DNA of 64,000 nucleotides from Amphiura filiformis (lineage: Eukaryota; Echinodermata; Ophiuroidea; Amphilepidida; Amphiuridae), in NCBI RefSeq assembly GCF_039555335.1, contig NC_092644.1:52541365-52605364 (forward strand). The letters are read 5' to 3'. The notes under the pieces were generated by a model, which saw nothing but the letters and a program-made list of their open reading frames with translations, was not told the DNA's origin and searched no databases. Positions 45,610 through 54,025 of this stretch are shown piece after piece. The translations under genes were made by a program, and so were the position numbers. The first letter of the stretch is position 1. Each line of letters begins with the position of its first letter.

Positions 45610-48600
45610 TCCATCACCATTATCTTGTATCGCTACAGGTTCAAGGTGCAATTATAGGGGCGTCTTTTCTACAGATTTTGATTGGCTTTACTGGTATTAT
45701 TGGCTTCCTGTTAAAGTTCATCGGTCCAGTGACCGTTGCACCGGTAGTAGCTTTGGTTGGTCTTGGTGTGGTGGCTCCTGCAGCTGCAATGGCTGGACAA
45801 CATTGGGGTATTGCGTCATTGTAAGTGCCAAATGTCCCTCCAAAAATCTTAGTTCTTTTTAATATGTAGCCGGTAGAGGTGAAACGTATCCTCAAATCCA
45901 TCAAAGGGCTTTGTTTCATTTTTTTCTTATTAAACCCGGATGGATCATTCCTGTTAGACAATGTTCTCCCATTAGGGTATATAGACAGCAAGACGTTACC
46001 ATGGCTACCCTGGTCGAAAGTGGCTGCGGTTCTTTATCCACTGGATCTGCCCCATAATTCAAATACAGTAATCATTGTATTAAGAGAGTGGATATTTTTT
46101 AAATATATTTTTCTAAACCTGTTCTTCAGATATGTTTCGTTGTGTTCTAAGAAAGTAACTTCATTTTTTTGTGTGTGTTATATAGGTTTCTGAACACTAG
46201 TTTCAGGGGCTGTTTTAACGTACCTCCTGGAACGTTCGTGCAGTGAGAATAGAAATCCGTGCAGTGAGAATAAAAAATCCGTGCTTAAAATAGTTCTATA
46301 CTAGTTTCAGCCCGAAAATGACTAAGAAATTAAAAAGGTTCCTCCACAAAGTAAGTCTGATCTAGTCAGGAAATCCTATATTGTATAGTTTGTAGCGATC
46401 AGTCAAACATTAAGTTGGCAGGGGAAATTTGGGATGGCGCCCCCATCCCAGAATGGCCAAACAAAATCCCCGTTTTTAACCCAAAAAGTCCCGTTTGCGA
46501 GCACATTCCTTTCGACATTTGAAAAACCCGCCCATATATTTGTATGTTTCTTTTATAGAGAATGAACATTTTTAATGTAAGGGTATATAATAGGAAAATA
46601 ACAACATATAAAAGAAATGTTTCCTCTACTTATACAAGACCACGGACAATAAAACTTTGGGTGCTCCATTTTACTTCAGTGCCAATGAGGTTAAGAAAAT
46701 GGCAGTTGTTCCAAATAGTATAATAGTAAAGTGTGCTGACATTCAAAGTTTAGATGTCTCGCGGACAAGCATTAAAATTGGGTATCGCTGTAAAACAGAA
46801 CGGCAAGTGCTAATTACACCGTTTTTGCTAATGAATACATCATGTGTTTTAAATCCTAAAAGTTCAATCTGGTTATAAAATAAAGATGGACTCACCCTGT
46901 AAATTGCTTGTAGAAAATAAGCACACTGTTTATGTACTGAACATGTAGTGTTTTAAGTTGAGCACTATATACATTTAGTTCATGAAGAGTGTGTTTAATC
47001 TTTTGTAATGAATTTGTATGCAACTTTTTTATGCAATTTGCCGACAACTTATGCACCTTTGCATCACTTAAGTTGCAGAAATCTTATCACATTCACATTG
47101 TGAGAAATTTTCGCTACTGTGCGACAAGTTAAAAGATGATAGGGACACGTGTGCATTTCATTCAACATTTAATAAAGAGGTTCTGTGTACTTTTATGGAG
47201 TTTTCAAAATTGACAATTCAATTAAATGGAATGACATTTTAAATGAAACCTATTACCTTTCTTAGTAAATCAAAAGGATTTTTATATTATTATTATATTT
47301 TACAGAATTAATTTGTGCAATTGTAGGCACCTGTGCGCATTTTATTCATTTTCGCAGCGATTGTATGAATTCGTTTTTGCATATCAATACCATCAATACC
47401 ATAAACTTAATAACGTTTATGATCCCAGTGTGTACTTTCATGGAGCTGTAGGTAATTATAAATGAAATGAATTAGTGAAATACATTAGTGAACCAGACAT
47501 GAATCAATTTTCAACTTTAAGTGCATATCATTAAACTTAACTTCGGGGGATTGTTAATGTCAAAAATGTCAGTTTTAATATAATTTGTCATCGCAAATTT
47601 CAAAAATTCAAAATTATTTCATATCAGTTAAGGCTATTTCTCGTATTCAGAATGCAATTTGGTATGTCTGAGTGATGTGCTCTCTGCTCTCAGCCCTCAG
47701 CCCTTAACGTCAAAAATGAGTCAGTCAAATGCGTGATTGTAACGCGTGATTGGTAAAAGTTTACAGAACTCGAGGGGAGACAACCCTCTGCCAGCAACCC
47801 CTTCCCCTCAAGCTTGTCTCCGCTAGCTGATCTTTCAGATTTTACGTTTGCTAACGTGCAGTGACTTTTTTCTTCTAAAATAGCCCCTGACTTGTTTAGG
47901 CCCTTCTTCTAATGGAGTGATAACTCAGAACCATGAAAAGTGTAAACCCAGGCGTGACTGTAAACATTGTTGTTAGGTTGCGAATGAGGCTGTATAAACT
48001 CAACCACAGATTCTGCGGATTCTACAGCATTTGGTTACAGGAGGGAGATTATACACTTTTTTAACAATCCCAATATAAAACAGTTAATCCTGCTTTTAAT
48101 TAAACAGGACTAACATGCCTCTCAAATTTAATTGTGTTTCAGTGCTTCCCGAATGTTATAATTGCAAAGACTAGTTTCAAAATGATACTTTTTCTTTTTC
48201 ATGGTTGGGAAAATCAGTCGCGTTTCATAAACAGTGTGATACAGTACAAACATGTCCATTAAACTGTAAATTCAATGAACTATGACTTTGCTAAAGAGCT
48301 CTTACAAATTGATATGGATCGCGGCCTGTGGGAATCTCAACCTCTCTTATGTCAGTTCCAAACAGGGTGGGCTAACGAAGCCGACAATACATTTGTTTCC
48401 CCATGCCATTTCCTTTTATACAACAATATCAATGGTTTCATTAATCCTTTGTCTTTACAGATCGATCGTTTTGATCTTATTATTTTCTCAATTTTTGGGT
48501 AAAGTTGAAATACCTCTCCTCGGATGGAAACGGGGAAAATGCGGCATTGCAGGAAAGACTCCGATATTCAGGATGTTTCCGGTAACTATTGCAAGCGAGT

Positions 48601-51600
48601 CAATACAATATTCAGTTTTGCACGCATATCCACATCCACAAGCACCACATCTCACTGCATGTACCAGACGTACACAAACACCCCCCCCCATTCTCTCACT
48701 CTCTCTCATTTGACAGGATTAGTTTTTCGTACGTAGACGCGGTATATAAACGCGTTACGTCATAATGTAAATGAAAGTGTACGCCATGCGTGAGTGTACG
48801 CATGCGTGACCAAATTTTGTTCGAACATCCCTAGACAAGTTTTTCCTGTGAGCAAAATGACCCCCTAAGGAAATTTTTAGCGCGTTTCCCCCACCCCCAT
48901 TGAGCTTTTGTCTAATTTTGACCCAAAACAAGTTTTGTGTGATTTTGACCCGCTAAACAAGATTTTGTCTAAATTTGACCCACTTAACAATTGAATACAT
49001 GAATACAAAAGCCACCTAAGTCCATGCGAAGTTATTTTGAGAGAAAAACCCGTGTATCATTTTAATTCCTTCAGTTAGATTTACCTGGTCAATATGGTAA
49101 GTTTTACGTGCAAATGAGTGGATTAACCTGTATTAGGTATGACGATTAGCATTTCAGGGACTTCGTGGGGTTCATTTTAAATTTTGGACTTCGGTGGTTT
49201 TTTGAATCATATACAAAGACAACAATGTTAGAATGAGATTACCACTAGTAATATACTACAAAATAAAGCACACAGGTATGTATAATGTTGATAAGCATTC
49301 TGCCATGTAATATAAACCACACACTTTCCTTTATTAAACCCATTTTTTGTTCAAAAGTCATTCTCTAGCAATGAATGTGTTACAAGTGGACTTTTATACA
49401 TACTGGATTTCAATCAATGTGTTACAAGACTCAAATCATGGAATTGGGTGATTCTTTCATACATGCTATTTTCACATGCCCAATAGACACAGAGAATGAA
49501 TTTGAGTTGTTCTTTCATGCATATGACAGGCCTATGTATAGCAACAATTTCCCATGCTTAACTCAATTTGGCCAAAGTATGGACTTAGGTGGCTTTTGTA
49601 TTCATATATTCAATTGATGGATTTGGACAACTTGAACAATTTTTTGTAGGCCTACTAACTTGTCATTGAACACTAAAAGTCTACCCATCCCGGATATACC
49701 CCCCTCCCCCGTATCACTTTATACTACATATATATAATGACACGATGGAATTCAGAGTGTACCAAGAGGCCTTCAGATTCGTAGATTGTTACTGAATCTG
49801 ATTGGATTCTCGTAAAGTAGTTTTGAGAGAATATAAAATACCAATATACAGCGTAATTTATCCAGAGGCAACGTTAAGCAGTATTCACATCGTATTTGGT
49901 TCATAATTCGGCATTTTAAAGTTGATAATCGTGTCCCGGTATTGTGTGCCCTTTTCATGATTTCTACAGCAAATATAATTTCCTAAACTAATGCTTACAT
50001 CATTATATTTGAGTGGCCCCCGGGCCAGTACGGTACGTCAGTCTAACTGACAATTCTTACAAAAATAAGGCTTAAAGTTAAAGTTGTTGCTACACATCAA
50101 CGGTTCGAACACATCAGTATAAGCCGTTATTTTACGACTCAGGAGCTTTTAAAACATGTCCCTAATGTATAAGCTTCCGCATTGAAGCATCTCAAAATGC
50201 ATTTCATCTTTTTACCAGATTGTGTTGGGTGCACTACTCACGTGGTTAATTGCCATAATTTTCACAACAAGTGGAGTTTTTCCGGAAAGGCCATCTACTT
50301 ACGGTTACGCAGCACGAACAGACCTTAAGTCCTATGCTATAGAAGAAGCCTCATGGTTTTACATACCTTATCCAGGTAAGCTAAATTAGGGTTACTGCTT
50401 AAGGGATCTGGAATGAGCGTTTCGACAGTATTTTTTGGGACATGAGAGCACATCAGACATATCGAATTGCATTCTGAATACGAAGAATGTCTTTCTGATA
50501 TCAAATAATTTTCATTTTGAAATTCCCGATATAATACAAATTTTATGACAAATTATTAAAATTTGATATTTTACACATTTTTGATATATAACAATCCTCG
50601 AAGTAAATTTTAGAAATCTAATGACATATTCTTAAAGTGTATGTAGCTGGGAGAAAAAGCCGACGATCAATTGACAATTTTGACCTTTCATATTGAAGAT
50701 ATGGATTTTTTTCCAAAATTTTCAATTGATCGTCGGCTTTTTCCCAGCTACATACACTTTAAGTATAAATCATCAGATTTATAAAGTTTACTTCGAGTAC
50801 TGTTAAATATCAAAAATATCAATTTTTAATGATTTGCCATAAATGTGTATTACATTGCGAATTTCAAAAAATCAAAATTATTTGCTTTCAGAAGGACATT
50901 CTTCGTATTCAGAATACAATTCGATATATCTGATGTGCTCTTATTTCCCACAATAAATACTGTCCAAACGTTCATACCCCGTCCCTTAAACAGTAATGTT
51001 ACGCCCGATTTGTTACCAATTTTCTCGTATTTCTCTCGTGTTTTAGACTTAATCTCTTGTTTCCGTTTACAGAGAGTCAAACATGTCGCCGCTTCGTATT
51101 TGAGAACAATGACTGTCAATCAATTTGGTCTTCTGTCAATCAAACAGACATTTTACTCCTGCTTTTCAAATTTTTCAGTCCTGATGAAGTCAAAGACACA
51201 TCTGACGAAAGCCCGACCACTCACACAGAGGCCGGCAGCACCGGTACTGTGATAACCGACAGTGTTACTCGTAGAACATTATTATGGTCGAAAAAGCCTA
51301 TAGACTTATTTATAATAATTATAGAAATCAACTTTCTGAATATTCCAATAATATCATACAATATTTGATTAAATGAACGGCTTCGTATAACAGAAAAATG
51401 CTGCTAATACATTTATTATAATAGTCGTGCACTCTGCTCACGATGTCTTATGTTTTAAAATTGTTTAAGACACTATGTCTAATTTTACACTTTTTTGTAA
51501 TCAATAGGACAATGGGGATTACCCATTATAACTCTTGCTGGAGTGCTTGGTATGTTTTCAGCCGTAATTGCCTCTGTCATTGAGTCAATAGGAGATTATT

Positions 51601-53147
51601 ATGCCACCGCAAGAGTGGCGGGTGCACCCCCTCCACCGCCTCACGCTGTAAATCGTGGAATAGGAATGGAGGGCCTTGGTTGTATACTGGCTGGATTATG
51701 GGGTACAGCTAATGGAACAACTACGTTTTCCCAAAATGCTGGTCTAGTTGGTCTAACTAGGGTGAGATTAACACACACCTTATATTATACAGTTATATAG
51801 GTTGCCATAAAACAAACTTTACAAAACTTCACGTTTCGGGTCTTACATTGCGGACGTATTTTTGAATAAGTATTTCGTGTGGTAAATCAGTCTGTCAGGA
51901 CACGGTTTTAAAAGTATAAAGTTTATAAATGTAGTGTAGATTAATCAACATTTCTTTTTATCTTTTGTAGGTTGGAAGCCGAGTTGTCGTACAAATTTGT
52001 GCATTAATCATGATAGTCGTGGGCATGCTCGGGAAGGTCACTGCACTTTTTTCCAGTATTCCAGTTCCGATTGTTGGAGGAATACTTTGTATCTTATTTG
52101 GTAAGAAAACACCAAATATCTATGTCAGTACCTAAATTTAATTGTAAGTAATGTGTTTGTGAATTTGCAGACAACAAAATCAGCCGTTTGTAAACTGTAC
52201 AAAATTGTGATTCTTGTAATATAAACAGGCCCGTACGCAGGGAGGGGGGTTTGTGCGGCGGATGCAACCGCACCTCCCCAAATTTGCAAAAGTATACAAA
52301 AAGTCCCAAAATTTAGAAATTTGCGAGCGTAGCTAGCCAAAAAATCTGCTTTTTACGGTTTTTTGGTCAAAAAGGTCCAAATTTGGAGGAAAAGTTTTCA
52401 CAAAATCGCCCCCCCCTTGGAAAAAAAAAGTCCACTTTTTCAAAATCAGCACCCCCCCAAAAAATAGAAAAAGTTTTCCTGATTCATAATAAAGAATATA
52501 TTTGAAATTTCGTTCGTGTTTTCGTACTTTTCTCACGGCGTCTCAATCTAGACTGCTGCCCTCAGTCGTCAACCGTCTGGATTTGGTCGACTGAGAAAAC
52601 TACGTGGAAAAAAGTGACGGATTTTGCAACAGGATTCCTGTGGCATAGAGCATGCGCAGTTGTATCCAAATTGACCTTTAACCGAGTTTGTTGTTTTTAG
52701 AAGTTCAAAGCGCGATCTTGTCACAGCGGCGCGGTACAGCGACGCGGTACACGGGCGCCGCTAGTCAGTCGCGCTACGGCGCCCGGGTACGGCGCACAAT
52801 CAAAGTCGCATTGAATAGTTTTCATAAGTCCGTCATGATATGGACTGCAAGATAATCAGTCGTCACTACGAACTTGGCATACACAGTACATGCGAAGTGT
52901 AGACGGCTGATTGGAATTAGTCTAGTCTCAATCATTCACGGGCGCTGCCAAGTTGAATCCCAATACTTTCTATAACCGTGCACAAAAACAAAACTTTTGG
53001 AAATAAAAACCAGCTAAACTCGCCGACAATTCTTTTCTTGTATGTAAGTTGTTTTTGAACGCACCTCTGATTAGGCGTGTGTCACTGATACAAAAGTGTA
53101 TGTTCAAATAAGTAAATAAATAACTAAATAAATAAATAACTAAATAA

Positions 53148-53227
<80 letters not shown>

Positions 53228-53885
53228 GAAAATCATTATTGCATCAGTAAGAGCAGCTGTGCAAAAGATCCGCCGATAAGTTGTAAGCCATATCCCGTAC
53301 CTCAGATAATCCAAGCAACCTCGGCAACAGAATAACTAGAACCTTCGTAGCCATCCGTACAATATTCAGCGAAGAAATTGCTCTTCCAAAATGTCAACGA
53401 TTGACAAATCAATGGAATCTAGACCAAATGGTTAAAAATTATGTATATACTTATTTATGAAAGCCATGCCACTCATCTTTATCACTGATAAAAAATTTGG
53501 TATGAAAACTTTTAATAAAACTCTCAGTTTTTACGTTATATATAATATATGGATATTTTAATTTCCAAAGAAAAAAATGTCTAGAGTTTTAAACCTGTAA
53601 AATGTGACCGGTAAAGAGCTGCCATATTTAAGTTATCCCTTTTTACAGTAACGCTGCTATGTATCAAATTATATTTTCATTGATTTTAGGTACGGTGTTG
53701 GCTATAGGACTATCTAATCTCCAATATGTAGATTTGAATTCGCCTCGTAACCTGCTTATTATTGGGTTCTCATTGATTATGGGTATGCTTATCCCATATT
53801 GGGCTGGAAATAATCGAGAATTGATTGAAACAGGTAAGCACCGAGTAAAGTCTGACGTTTTTGCGTACATATCTGTAATAAACAA

Positions 53886-53947
<62 letters not shown>

Positions 53948-53966
53948 GGCCCTACTACTACTACTA

Positions 53967-54025
<59 letters not shown>

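Noticed and set aside
45258-45824. 188-codon plus-strand frame, and overlapping minus-strand frames
   Set aside because: Open only because the GTACCC/ATC array has no stops; the last part is real exon 5 read through from its intron.
53659-53967. 102-codon frame ending in poly-Thr
   Set aside because: It is SLC23 exon 10 plus intron and the (ACT)n repeat.
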